41,691 nucleotides of DNA, taken from positions 1 through 41,691 of the forward strand of contig JAJUGV010000016.1 of assembly GCA_029265795.1 (NCBI GenBank). The letters are read 5' to 3'. The notes below the pieces were generated by a model that worked only from the letters and a program-made list of their open reading frames with translations, was not told the DNA's origin and did no database searches. The position numbers and the translations under genes were made by a program. Shown here piece by piece: positions 16,867-25,106 of this stretch. This DNA is from Alcaligenaceae bacterium. GTDB lineage: Bacteria > Pseudomonadota > Gammaproteobacteria > Burkholderiales > Burkholderiaceae_B. Position 1 is the stretch's first letter. Every line of letters begins with the position of its first letter.

Positions 16867-16978
16867 GTCCTCCGATCCCAACAAGCCTGAATCAGGGCTG
16901 TCGTTGCTGCAGGGGCTAGGCATCTTGGCCGTCCTGGGCATCGTTCTGGCCATACTGTTCAGATACCTGGCGGGGTGA
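16853..16978 (+). CDS. 41-residue single-pass membrane micro-protein
   Basis: This is a small ORF starting at ATG 16853 ([20 protein letters not shown]), overlapping the last 14 bases of the TerC-family gene and ending 2 bases before the hemC ATG. A polar N-terminal half precedes one strong hydrophobic helix ([15 protein letters not shown], residues about 24-38) that ends in Arg-Tyr-Leu-Ala-Gly. AAGGCGA at 16841-16847 could serve as ribosome-binding site. The tight start/stop overlaps on both sides look like translational coupling and argue that it is real. I do not recognise a family. It could assist TerC or anchor a heme-synthesis complex, but both ideas are speculation. Confidence 0.65.
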   Translation: MSLFKSSDPNKPESGLSLLQGLGILAVLGIVLAILFRYLAG

Positions 16979-16980
16979 GT

Positions 16981-17919
16981 ATGTCGAACCCCACCAGGCT
17001 GGTGATCGCCACACGCGCCAGCCGGCTTGCCCTGTGGCAGGCCGAACACGTGCAGGCGCGCTTACAGGCGCTTTATCCCGAGTGTGATATCAGTCTCCTG
17101 AAAATGACCACTCGGGGCGACCAGATCCTTGACCGCACACTTTCCAAAGTGGGCGGTAAGGGCCTGTTCGTGAAGGAGCTGGAAACGGCCCTGCTCGACG
17201 GCAGGGCCGACCTTGCGGTGCACTCCCTTAAGGATGTGCCGGTTGATCTCACTACACCGTTCAGCCTTCCGGTCATCATGGAGCGCGATGACCCGCGCGA
17301 TGCCTTCGTATCGCCGCGCTATCGTTCCCTCGACGACCTGCCTGATGGTGCCGTAGTCGGCACCTCCAGTCTCAGGCGTGAAGCGCAGATTCGTTCCCGC
17401 TACCCGCGGCTTGAGGTCAAGCCCTTGCGGGGGAATCTCGATACCCGGCTGGGCAAGCTGGATCGTGGAGAATACGACGCCATTATCTTGGCGGCGGCCG
17501 GTTTGCGCAGGCTGGGTTTGAAAGATCGTATCCGGGCACTGCTGGAACCCGAAATCAGTCTGCCGTCCGCTGGGCAAGGTGCGTTGGGTATTGAGATTCT
17601 GGAGTCGCGCAGTGAGCTTGCAGGCTGGCTGCAGCCCTTGAGTTGCCCGGCGACTACCGCCTGCGCCCTTGCCGAGCGTGCCGTGTCGCGCGTGCTCGGC
17701 GGTTCGTGCCAGGTACCGTTAGCCGCTTATGCTGTGGTGAAAGACGACACGCTTCAGGTCGATGCCCTGGTTGCCGAACCGGATGGCTCGCATATTGTCC
17801 GTAGTCAGAAAATCGGCCCGTTGAACCAGGCGGTAAGCCTCGGGGAAACGGCCGCCCGTGAGTTGCTGGCTCAGGGTGCTGCGGACATTCTGGCGCGTTT
17901 GCTGCCGTCTCAGCCCTGA
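16981..17919 (+). CDS. hemC: Porphobilinogen deaminase (hydroxymethylbilane synthase)
   Basis: HemC joins four porphobilinogens into hydroxymethylbilane, the third step of the tetrapyrrole pathway. The ATG at 16981 gives 312 residues; a GTG two codons upstream (16975), overlapping the micro-ORF stop as GTGA, is an alternative. Key features are the N-terminal [25 protein letters not shown], the catalytic Asp in VHSLKDVP, the RRGNLDTRL-type block ([12 protein letters not shown]), and Cys243 in [12 protein letters not shown], which carries the dipyrromethane cofactor. It is the first of four consecutive hem genes. Confidence 0.98.
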   Translation: MSNPTRLVIATRASRLALWQAEHVQARLQALYPECDISLLKMTTRGDQILDRTLSKVGGKGLFVKELETALLDGRADLAVHSLKDVPVDLTTPFSLPVIMERDDPRDAFVSPRYRSLDDLPDGAVVGTSSLRREAQIRSRYPRLEVKPLRGNLDTRLGKLDRGEYDAIILAAAGLRRLGLKDRIRALLEPEISLPSAGQGALGIEILESRSELAGWLQPLSCPATTACALAERAVSRVLGGSCQVPLAAYAVVKDDTLQVDALVAEPDGSHIVRSQKIGPLNQAVSLGETAARELLAQGAADILARLLPSQP

Positions 17920-17945
17920 ACGCGGCCGTAGCCGTATAGCGCGGC

Positions 17946-18758
17946 ATGTTCACTTCACATGTTTTTCTGACCCGCCCTGAAGGCCGCAACGGCTCCGTGC
18001 CACGACGGCTTCAGGCATTGGGCATGCAAGTCAGTGAGTTGCCGGCGCTTGAGTTGCGGCCTTTTCACCCACCGTGTATTCCTCGGGCGGCTGATTACGA
18101 CCTCGTGGTTTTTGTCAGTCGCTATGCCGCACAGCGCTATTTCGCATTGTGTGCCGAAGCAGGCCGGCTGGTCGGAGGTTGGCCATCGTACACATTAGCC
18201 GGGACAGTGGGCGCCAGCAGTGCTCTGGCTGTGCTGGAAGCGGGTGTACCTGAAGCTAATCTCGTCCATCCTCCTGAAGGCACCCTCAAGCAGGACTCAG
18301 AAGCGTTGTTGGCCATGCTCGATGCACGCGAAGCGGTGCTGCAGCGGGTTCTCATTGTCAGAGGCCGTCAGGGCCGAGACTGGTTGGCGCGCACGCTCGC
18401 GGCCCGCGGCGTACATGTCGATCTTCTTCCAGTTTATGAGCGCGTGCCTGCGACTTGGGCAGCCGAATCCGAAGCTGTCCTTGCCAGTGCACTGCAAACC
18501 CCCCAACAATGCATTTTTCTTCTGACAAGCAGTGAGGGCGTGCTGGCCTTGGCTCAGCGCTTGCAGGACCGGGGCCTGTTTTCAGCCTGGTCTAAATCCG
18601 CTTTCATACTGATCCACGAAAGAATCGCGGCAACGCTACAATCGGTGCTTGCATCGCAGAGTTCCGAAGACGTTCGACGGTTGGCTTTATGCTCGCCTGA
18701 CGACGATTCGATTGTCGCAGCGATTCGTGCCGTGGCTGGGCCAACGGCAGAACCATAG
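17946..18758 (+). CDS. hemD: Uroporphyrinogen-III synthase
   Basis: HemD inverts ring D and cyclises hydroxymethylbilane to uroporphyrinogen III. It has 270 residues, usual size, and low sequence conservation as expected for HemD. Visible blocks are the N-terminal VFLTRPEGRNGSVPRRLQALG, VFVSRYAAQRYF, VLIVRGRQGRDWLARTL near the middle with LLPVYERVPATW directly after, and the C-terminal LLTSSEGVLALAQRL. It starts 26 bases after hemC; the Shine-Dalgarno sequence is poor, suggesting dependence on hemC translation. Confidence 0.93.
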   Translation: MFTSHVFLTRPEGRNGSVPRRLQALGMQVSELPALELRPFHPPCIPRAADYDLVVFVSRYAAQRYFALCAEAGRLVGGWPSYTLAGTVGASSALAVLEAGVPEANLVHPPEGTLKQDSEALLAMLDAREAVLQRVLIVRGRQGRDWLARTLAARGVHVDLLPVYERVPATWAAESEAVLASALQTPQQCIFLLTSSEGVLALAQRLQDRGLFSAWSKSAFILIHERIAATLQSVLASQSSEDVRRLALCSPDDDSIVAAIRAVAGPTAEP

Positions 18759-18773
18759 GTTTACAATCTGGCC

Positions 18774-20183
18774 ATGACTGACAAGAAAACCGATACGTCG
18801 CAAGACGAGCGTGCACGCTCGCAGTCTGCTGTGCTGACTACGCCGGCAAGTAAAAGGGTGCCTCCCCAAGGGGATGCCGACGGGGCGGGGGGCAAACCTG
18901 CAGCCCGCAAGCGTGGAACTTTGGCCCCTGTAGCCTTGGTGGTGGCGCTTGCCGCGATCGGGTTGTCCGCCGTAGTGTGGCAGCAGCACAGGCAGCTGCA
19001 GCAGGAACAGGCCGATCTGTCGTCCCAGTTGGCTGGTGCAGAAAGTGCGGCCGGTCGGTCGGCCAGTCAGATTCAAGGGGTGAGCCAACAGCTGCAGCGT
19101 CAGGAAGAGCAGATCGCGTTAATGCAGTCCCAGCTCAACGAAGCGGCCGCAGTGATCCGTGATCTCGACGAGGCACTGCGCAGCATGACCGATCGTGGTT
19201 CGGAATTGGTGCTGCTGAACGATGTCGACCACCTTGTGACTATTGCACAGCAGCAGTTGCAGCTGGGCGGCAATGTACGCAACGCCATCGTGGCGCTTGA
19301 GTCTGCACAGGCTCAACTCGCACGGGCAAATCGGCCGGCACTTGCGTCTTTATTGCAGACCGTCAACGGTGATTTGGACCGACTGCGCGCCGCAAGTACG
19401 ATTGATATCGCAGCGTTTTCGAGTCAGCTCGAAGAGCTGGCCGTGTTGCTCACTGAAGCACCGCTCATCATGCCGGAAACGTCATCCGGCAACAGCACCG
19501 ACTCCGAGGCCACGGAACCCGTCCGGGAGCAGCCCGCACCGACTATCCCTTATTCCGGTGACGCCCAGCAAACATGGTGGGAAGAGGCTTGGGATGCCAC
19601 CCGCGATTGGTCCCGCGACACGTGGCGCTCATTGCGTTCGGATCTCGGGCAGTTCATAGAAGTTCGCAGGGTGGACGACGCCAGTGCATTATTGATGTCG
19701 CCCGATCAGGCGACTCGGTTTCGAGACAACCTGCGCACGCGGGTCATGACGGCACAGCTTGCACTGATGATGCGGCAGGCCGAAGTCTGGCGCACCGAAA
19801 CGGAAGCTATCGTCAAAGCCATAGAAACCCGCTACGACGAATCCTCACCCATGACGCGCAAGGCTCTGCGTATGGCAAGAAATATGGCTGATGCATCGAT
19901 AGACGCCCGTCTGCCCACCGTAGATAACACGTTGCAAGCGCTGGCCGCTTTGCGTGAAGAGCAGTCACGCAGTTTCGGGGGGGCGAGTACTCCCGAAGCA
20001 GCAGACTCTTCCGATCCGGCAGAGGCCGCTACCTCTGCGGATGACCCAGCTTCCTCTGCCGATGGCTCCGCCGACCCTGTAGATGGGGCCGCTGACCCGG
20101 CAGATGGCGCCGCGGAAGCTGCCGAACCCACCGATGCCCCCGCGGGCGAAGCCGATAAGGCAGAAGAACGGGTGGAGAGCTAA
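18774..20183 (+). CDS. hemX: HemX-like membrane protein
   Basis: This 469-residue protein sits in the hemCDXY run. Databases often label HemX as uroporphyrinogen-III methyltransferase, but no SAM-binding methylase domain is visible. A basic cytoplasmic N-terminus (to about residue 42) leads to one membrane helix (APVALVVALAAIGLSAVVW), then a long periplasmic coiled-coil-like Gln/Glu/Ala-rich region (residues about 70-130), then the conserved HemX core with WWEEAWDATRDWSRDTWRSLRSDLGQFIEVRRVD. The last 65 residues or so are a low-complexity Ala/Asp/Pro/Ser tail with degenerate ADPADGA-type repeats. The start lies 15 bases after hemD. Its exact role in heme synthesis is unknown. Confidence 0.88.
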   Translation: MTDKKTDTSQDERARSQSAVLTTPASKRVPPQGDADGAGGKPAARKRGTLAPVALVVALAAIGLSAVVWQQHRQLQQEQADLSSQLAGAESAAGRSASQIQGVSQQLQRQEEQIALMQSQLNEAAAVIRDLDEALRSMTDRGSELVLLNDVDHLVTIAQQQLQLGGNVRNAIVALESAQAQLARANRPALASLLQTVNGDLDRLRAASTIDIAAFSSQLEELAVLLTEAPLIMPETSSGNSTDSEATEPVREQPAPTIPYSGDAQQTWWEEAWDATRDWSRDTWRSLRSDLGQFIEVRRVDDASALLMSPDQATRFRDNLRTRVMTAQLALMMRQAEVWRTETEAIVKAIETRYDESSPMTRKALRMARNMADASIDARLPTVDNTLQALAALREEQSRSFGGASTPEAADSSDPAEAATSADDPASSADGSADPVDGAADPADGAAEAAEPTDAPAGEADKAEERVES

Positions 20184-20186
20184 CCC

Positions 20187-21692
20187 ATGCGTAACTGGTT
20201 CTGGACCATTGTCGTTTTCGTCGCTGCCGTGGCCCTGGCTCTAGTGCTGCGCGACCATAGCGGCAATGTCGTCATTGTGGCGCAACCCTGGCGCATCGAA
20301 CTGTCTTTGACACTCGCTGTGTTGTTGCTGATTGCGCTGTTCATCATTCTCTATTTTGTGCTCAGGGTTGTGTCGTGGGTGGGGAAGCGGCCGGAGAAAT
20401 TCCGCAGCTGGCGCTTGCGGCGTGCCTCCCGGCGCGATCAAGAGGCCCTGGAGAGTGGCTGGATCAATGTGCTGGAAGGCCGTTACGTCAATGCCGACAA
20501 AGATTTCACCAAGGTGCTGACCCGCACACGCTCTGATAAACGCAAAGTATTGGCGAGCCTGGCGTCGGCTGACGCCAATCACCATTTGGGTGAATACGGG
20601 CAGCGCGACCAGGCCTTGGAAGTGGCCAGGCAGGCCGCCGGCGAAGACATGCGTCTACGCGAAGCATGGGCGATTGTCGCGGCGGAGATGTATCTGGACC
20701 AGAACCGCCCCCAAGACGCGCTAACCCTGTTGCAGCCCTTGCAGGACGCGAGTTCACGCTATCTGCATGCCACACGCTTGCTGTTACGCGCGCATCGACA
20801 ACTGCGCAACTATGATCGCGTCTACGATCTCACGCGTTTACTGCTGCGTCGTGGCGTCATAGAAAAAACAGAGGCCATGCAACTGATTGAGATGTCTGCG
20901 GCCGCACGCTTGCATGCGGCCGGCGCGAAAGGCTTCAAAGTTATTTGGAACGATCTGCGGTCTGAAGAGCGCAGTATGCCGGATATCGCGCTGGCGGCCG
21001 CTCATATTCAGGCAGCTGAAGGCAATCACGACGAAGCGTCTCGCATACTAGAAGCGGCCATCGCCGTGCAACCCGACCCCCGCCTGTTGAGTGCTTATTC
21101 TCAGTGTCCGCCGCAACATGTGTCGCGGCGTCTTGCCAAGGCCGAAGAATGGCTGAAGCGCCATCCCGACAACGCGGCTTTGCTGGCCGCCATGGGTAAT
21201 TTGTGTCTTACCGGGCAATTATGGGGGCCTGGCGAACGCTATCTCAAACGCAGCATGGCATTGCGAAACGATATGCGTATCCACGCCTTGCTCGGGAATT
21301 TGTATGATCGCTTAGGGCGTCGAGACGAGGCTATGAAACATTGGCGTCTGGCGGCAAGCGTTGTGGGGGTTCTGCCGGTGCTGCCGCCTAGCCGGTATTT
21401 ACCGGCTGCCGACACGCGAGACGACCCGACCCTGATCGACGTCGAGGTGCCCGCCGAGCCGGCCGAAAACGTGGCGACCATTGAGGCGCCTCTGGCGGCA
21501 AGCGCCGCCGATTACGTGGCCGACGATACCGAGGCGCCGGCCACTCAGGAAGTGCCTGCTGCAGCACCCGCAGCAAAAGAAGTAAAATCGGTCGGTTCCG
21601 ATCAACAGGAACTGGACGAATACTTCGACAGTGCACCCATTCCCGGTGTGGATGTCAGCCAGACGTCGGATGGCCCACGGCGGGATCGTTGA
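20187..21692 (+). CDS. hemY: HemY-like membrane TPR protein
   Basis: This 501-residue HemY homologue (not the protoporphyrinogen oxidase of the same name) begins 3 bases after hemX, with GGAGAG upstream. Two N-terminal membrane helices (residues about 4-22 and 40-62) are followed by the conserved basic RPEKFRSWRLRRASRRDQEALESGWINVLEGRY block. A long series of tetratricopeptide-like helices runs to about residue 410. An Ala/Glu/Pro-rich tail then extends to the end (DEYFDSAPIPGVDVSQ). HemX and HemY are thought to scaffold membrane-associated heme synthesis, but the mechanism is unresolved. Confidence 0.9.
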   Translation: MRNWFWTIVVFVAAVALALVLRDHSGNVVIVAQPWRIELSLTLAVLLLIALFIILYFVLRVVSWVGKRPEKFRSWRLRRASRRDQEALESGWINVLEGRYVNADKDFTKVLTRTRSDKRKVLASLASADANHHLGEYGQRDQALEVARQAAGEDMRLREAWAIVAAEMYLDQNRPQDALTLLQPLQDASSRYLHATRLLLRAHRQLRNYDRVYDLTRLLLRRGVIEKTEAMQLIEMSAAARLHAAGAKGFKVIWNDLRSEERSMPDIALAAAHIQAAEGNHDEASRILEAAIAVQPDPRLLSAYSQCPPQHVSRRLAKAEEWLKRHPDNAALLAAMGNLCLTGQLWGPGERYLKRSMALRNDMRIHALLGNLYDRLGRRDEAMKHWRLAASVVGVLPVLPPSRYLPAADTRDDPTLIDVEVPAEPAENVATIEAPLAASAADYVADDTEAPATQEVPAAAPAAKEVKSVGSDQQELDEYFDSAPIPGVDVSQTSDGPRRDR

Positions 21693-21711
21693 TCCTCCAA
21701 TTCAAGTGCCG

Positions 21712-21750
21712 GGCCCTGAGCATTTGGCGTTGCATTGCCGATGCAGGGCC
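21712..21750 (+). terminator. Hairpin after the hem operon
   Basis: GGCCCTG (21712-21718) pairs with CAGGGCC (21744-21750). The stem continues with CAT/ATG after a 2-base bulge, and an inner GGC/GCC pair lies in the loop. It lies 20 bases after the hemY stop. No T-run follows, so it is only a probable terminator. Confidence 0.45.
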
Positions 21751-21794
21751 GCATCCATTAAAACCCTTATCATTTTCCTTTCAAGGTTAAGAGC

Positions 21795-22328
21795 ATGAGC
21801 CTAGACCGCGTGCCCGCGGGCAAGAAGTTGCCGGACGAATTCAATGTCATCATCGAAATTCCCATGAATGCCGACCCGGTGAAATACGAGGTAGACAAGG
21901 ATACCGGCGCTGTATTCGTAGACCGTTTCATGCTGACTGCCATGCACTATCCGTGCAATTACGGCTACATCCCGCATACCCTGTCAGACGATGGCGATCC
22001 TGTAGACGTCCTGGTTATGAGCCCGTTCCCGATTCAGGTGGGGGCGGTGGTCACCTGCCGCGCGCTGGGCTTGCTCAAGATGGAAGACGAGGCCGGCGGC
22101 GACGCCAAGCTGCTGGCCGTGCCGATCGACAAGCTCTATCCCGCATACAGTCGCCTGCGTACCGTGGATGACGTTTCCGAAGAAATGCGCGGTACCATTC
22201 GCCACTTCTTTGAGCATTACAAAGACCTCGACAAGGGTAAATGGGTCAAGGTGCAAGGCTGGGAAGGCCCCGAAGCCGCGGCCAAAGAGATTATGGACAG
22301 CGTTGAACGCTACAACGCGGGAGCCTGA
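21795..22328 (+). CDS. ppa: Inorganic pyrophosphatase (family I)
   Basis: Ppa hydrolyses pyrophosphate and so pulls biosynthetic reactions forward; it is cytoplasmic and magnesium-dependent. At 177 residues it matches bacterial hexameric enzymes. The signature [10 protein letters not shown] holds the metal-binding Asp66, Asp68 and Asp71, equivalent to E. coli Asp65/67/70. Other conserved parts are VIIEIP (Glu21), [19 protein letters not shown] and [20 protein letters not shown] at 21768-21773 could be a -10, without a clear -35. The next gene begins 3 bases after the stop. Confidence 0.98.
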   Translation: MSLDRVPAGKKLPDEFNVIIEIPMNADPVKYEVDKDTGAVFVDRFMLTAMHYPCNYGYIPHTLSDDGDPVDVLVMSPFPIQVGAVVTCRALGLLKMEDEAGGDAKLLAVPIDKLYPAYSRLRTVDDVSEEMRGTIRHFFEHYKDLDKGKWVKVQGWEGPEAAAKEIMDSVERYNAGA

Positions 22329-22331
22329 GCT

Positions 22332-23030
22332 ATGAAGACGGTATTCCCTATCCCCGAGCCCACGCTCATTCCAGTCGTCGGTACGGATGCCGCCTTCCCC
22401 GTGCGCCGCGTATATTGTGTCGGCCGCAATTACGCTGAACATGCCAAGGAAATGGGCTTCACAGGGCGCGAAGAGCCATTCTTCTTTTCCAAACCCGCAG
22501 ATGCCGTACTGTATGTGCCCGAGGGCGAAACAGGGGAACTGCCGTATCCTCCGCGTACATCCGACCTGCATCACGAAATCGAGCTCGTCGTAGCGTTAAG
22601 CAGCGGCGGTCGGGATCTGAGCGTTGAAGAGGCCGCTGCCTGCATCTATGGTTATGCCGTCGGTCTGGACATGACGCGTCGTGACCTGCAAGGGGAAGCC
22701 AAGAAGCTGGGGCGCCCCTGGGAAGTCGGCAAAGCGTTCGACTACGGTGCCCCCATGGGTCCCATCTATCCTGCCGAACGCACGGGTGTGCTTGAGCAGG
22801 GCGACATCACCCTAGTAGTCAATGGCCAGATTCGTCAGAAGGGGTGTGTCTCCCACATGATCTGGAAGGTCGCCGAATCTATTTCCTACCTTTCGGGGTT
22901 GTTTGAATTACGGGCCGGCGATCTGATCTTCACTGGTACGCCGGAAGGCGTGGCCGCCGTTGAGCCGGGTGACCTTATGGTCGGTGCGGTTCAAGGTGTC
23001 GGCGAACTGAAGGTGAAAGTAGTGGCTTGA
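22332..23030 (+). CDS. Fumarylacetoacetate hydrolase-family protein
   Basis: This 232-residue member of the FAH superfamily hydrolyses or decarboxylates small oxo-acids; the subgroup resembles fumarylpyruvate hydrolase and oxaloacetate decarboxylase-like enzymes. The metal ligands are clear: Glu82 and Glu84 in HHEIELVVAL and Asp113 in GLDMTRRDLQ. Further blocks are CVGRNYAEHAKEMG, FFSKPADAV, GKAFDYGAPMGP, the C-terminal FTGTPEGVAAVEPGD, and Lys/Arg residues around the active site. It starts 3 bases after ppa, so the two genes are cotranscribed. The substrate cannot be told from sequence. Confidence 0.9.
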   Translation: MKTVFPIPEPTLIPVVGTDAAFPVRRVYCVGRNYAEHAKEMGFTGREEPFFFSKPADAVLYVPEGETGELPYPPRTSDLHHEIELVVALSSGGRDLSVEEAAACIYGYAVGLDMTRRDLQGEAKKLGRPWEVGKAFDYGAPMGPIYPAERTGVLEQGDITLVVNGQIRQKGCVSHMIWKVAESISYLSGLFELRAGDLIFTGTPEGVAAVEPGDLMVGAVQGVGELKVKVVA

Positions 23031-23068
23031 CCGCCATCAAGGCGGGTCCAGTGCTTTAGCGGCATAGT
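23027..23068 (+). promoter_or_regulatory. Predicted FNR/Anr-dependent promoter of ubiUVT
   Basis: TTGAC-CGCC-ATCAA at 23027-23040 matches the FNR consensus TTGAT-N4-ATCAA at 9 of 10 positions and overlaps the stop codon of the preceding gene. CATAGT at 23063-23068 could be the -10. It puts the start near 23075 and the box centre at about -41.5, the classic class II activator position. Caution: the same bases can also form a short hairpin (GACCGCC/GGCGGGTC) that might instead be a weak terminator. Confidence 0.6.
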
Positions 23069-23125
23069 CTATGACTTGCCGACCCGGGACGCGGCAGGTC
23101 GTCCCGGTACAAATACTAAGCGCTC

Positions 23126-24169
23126 ATGCCACGTACTGGATTCGCCCCATCAGGCGGGGTCGCCGACTCCGCCTTTGAACTGGTCTGCCCCGCAGGCAGC
23201 CTGCCTTCACTCAAGGCTGCTATCGACAACGGTGCCGATTGTGTATATCTCGGCTTCCGTGATGCCACCAACGCGCGCAATTTTGCAGGTCTGAATTTCG
23301 ACGCCGCAGCCATCGCCCAGGGCATTCGCTACGCCCACGATCGTGGTCGTAAGGTCTTCCTGGCGCTCAACACCTATCCCCAACCCGATGCCTGGCAAGA
23401 GTGGCGTGCCGCGATGGATCGCGCTGCCGACTCCGGGGTGGATGCCGTCATTGTTGCCGACCCTGGGCTCATGGCATATGCCGCTTCAAACTATCCCGAA
23501 ATGCGCCTGCATCTGTCCGTGCAGGGGTCGGCCACCAATTACGAAGCCATCAATTTTTATCACGACCATTTCGGCATACAGCGGGTAGTGTTGCCGCGCG
23601 TACTGTCTATCGCGCAGGTCGAACAGGTCACTGAAAACACGCCAGTCGAAATTGAAGTCTTCGGCTTTGGCAGCCTGTGCGTCATGGTGGAAGGGCGGTG
23701 CGCGCTGTCTTCCTATACCACCGGTGAATCTCCCAACACCCATGGCGTCTGTTCCCCAGCGCGTCATGTCCGGTGGCAGGAAACGCCGCAGGGGCTTGAA
23801 TCCCGTTTGAACGGCGTGCTGATTGATCGCTATGGCAAAAACGAGAACGCCGGCTATCCCACACTCTGCAAGGGGCGTTTCGATGTCGCCGGCGAAAACT
23901 ACTATGCCCTCGAAGAGCCGACCAGCCTGAACACGCTTGAAATCCTCCCCAGGCTGATGGCGATGGGCGTCAAGGCGGTCAAGATAGAAGGGCGGCAGCG
24001 CAGCCCGGCTTATGTTGCCCAAGTCACGCGTGTGTGGCGCCAGGCTATCGACCATGCCCTCGCTAACGCCGCCCGCTATTCGGTGCACCCCGCCTGGTCT
24101 GCCGAACTGGCCAAGGTCGCCGAAGGCCAGCAACAGACGCTTGGTGCCTATCACCGACCCTGGAAGTAA
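23126..24169 (+). CDS. ubiU: Oxygen-independent ubiquinone hydroxylation protein UbiU (peptidase U32 family)
   Basis: UbiU works with UbiV as an iron-sulfur heterodimer in O2-independent hydroxylation of ubiquinone precursors. It has 347 residues. The four cluster cysteines are Cys185 (FGSLC), Cys192 (GRC), Cys209 (THGVC) and Cys248 (YPTLC). Each is exactly 16 positions later than the E. coli ligands as I remember them, because this protein has a 16-residue N-terminal extension before ELVCPAGSLPSLKAAI. The ATG at 23126 is the only plausible start; its Shine-Dalgarno sequence is weak. It is the first gene of ubiU-ubiV-ubiT, behind an FNR-type box. Confidence 0.95.
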   Translation: MPRTGFAPSGGVADSAFELVCPAGSLPSLKAAIDNGADCVYLGFRDATNARNFAGLNFDAAAIAQGIRYAHDRGRKVFLALNTYPQPDAWQEWRAAMDRAADSGVDAVIVADPGLMAYAASNYPEMRLHLSVQGSATNYEAINFYHDHFGIQRVVLPRVLSIAQVEQVTENTPVEIEVFGFGSLCVMVEGRCALSSYTTGESPNTHGVCSPARHVRWQETPQGLESRLNGVLIDRYGKNENAGYPTLCKGRFDVAGENYYALEEPTSLNTLEILPRLMAMGVKAVKIEGRQRSPAYVAQVTRVWRQAIDHALANAARYSVHPAWSAELAKVAEGQQQTLGAYHRPWK

Positions 24170-24201
24170 ACCGTCGCTTCAGCCGAATCAAAGAGGTAAT
24201 C

Positions 24202-25104
24202 ATGAAAATCGCCCTGGGGCCCCTGCAGTACTACTGGCCACGAGTCACCACACTGCAGTTTTACGAATCCGTCCGAGAATGGCCGGTTGACATCGTCTAT
24301 CTGGGAGAAACCGTTTGCTCGCGCCGCCATGAATTGCGCCTGCCGGACTGGATCGAAATTGCCGATATGCTGGCCGATGCAGGTAAGGAAGTTATCCTGT
24401 CTACACAGGTGTTGCTGGAATCCGGTGTTGAGCTCAAGACTATGCGCAAGGTGGTCGATAACGGCGAGTATGCCGTAGAGGCCAACGACATGGGCGCCGT
24501 GCGCTGCATGAATGGGCGGCCTTTCATTGCCGGGCCGTACCTAAACGTCTACAGTAAACCTACCCTGGATGTCCTGGCCGGGGCCGGCGCTACCCGCTGG
24601 GTAATGCCGTTGGAAATGGGTCGGAAAGGCTTGCACCGGTTGCAGCAGGACAAACCGGCGGGAATGCAGACAGAAGTATTCGCCTATGGTCGTATGCCGT
24701 TAGCTTTTTCTGCGCGGTGTTTTACGGCGCGCAATCATAATCTGCCCAAAGATAATTGCCAGTATGTCTGTATGAATCATCCGGACGGCTTATTGATGCA
24801 GACCCGAGAAGCTCAGGATTTTCTGACCATCAATGGCATACAAACCCAGTCCGCGCATGTGCATACATTGATACACGAAGTGGCGGAACTAGCCGACATG
24901 GGTGTGGATGTCCTGCGTCTGAGTCCTCAGTCTCAGCATATGGAAGAAGTCGTCAATGGATTTCGGGCGGTGCTGGAAGGGCGTGAGAACGCAGCGCAAG
25001 TACACGCGCGGCTGCAGCCGCGTATGCCGGCGGCACCGTGCAATGGATACTGGTATGGCCGCCCAGGGCTCGATATGGTCGAGCCGCAACTTGCAGGAGT
25101 TTAG
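24202..25104 (+). CDS. ubiV: Oxygen-independent ubiquinone hydroxylation protein UbiV (peptidase U32 family)
   Basis: This is the partner of UbiU, 300 residues. The cluster cysteines are Cys39 (GETVC), Cys173 (SARC), Cys186 (KDNC) and Cys190 (QYVC), matching the E. coli pattern with one constant 7-residue shift for the last three. The N-terminus MKIALGPLQYYWPR is typical. AGAGGT lies a few bases before the ATG. It ends 2 bases before the ubiT start, so the genes are translationally coupled. It needs a 4Fe-4S cluster and a hydroxyl donor other than oxygen. Confidence 0.96.
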   Translation: MKIALGPLQYYWPRVTTLQFYESVREWPVDIVYLGETVCSRRHELRLPDWIEIADMLADAGKEVILSTQVLLESGVELKTMRKVVDNGEYAVEANDMGAVRCMNGRPFIAGPYLNVYSKPTLDVLAGAGATRWVMPLEMGRKGLHRLQQDKPAGMQTEVFAYGRMPLAFSARCFTARNHNLPKDNCQYVCMNHPDGLLMQTREAQDFLTINGIQTQSAHVHTLIHEVAELADMGVDVLRLSPQSQHMEEVVNGFRAVLEGRENAAQVHARLQPRMPAAPCNGYWYGRPGLDMVEPQLAGV

Positions 25105-25106
25105 TA

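Noticed and set aside
18774-20183. Uroporphyrinogen-III C-methyltransferase activity of HemX
   Set aside because: No SAM-binding methylase motifs are present; the protein is a membrane-anchored coiled-coil protein. The database label is historical.
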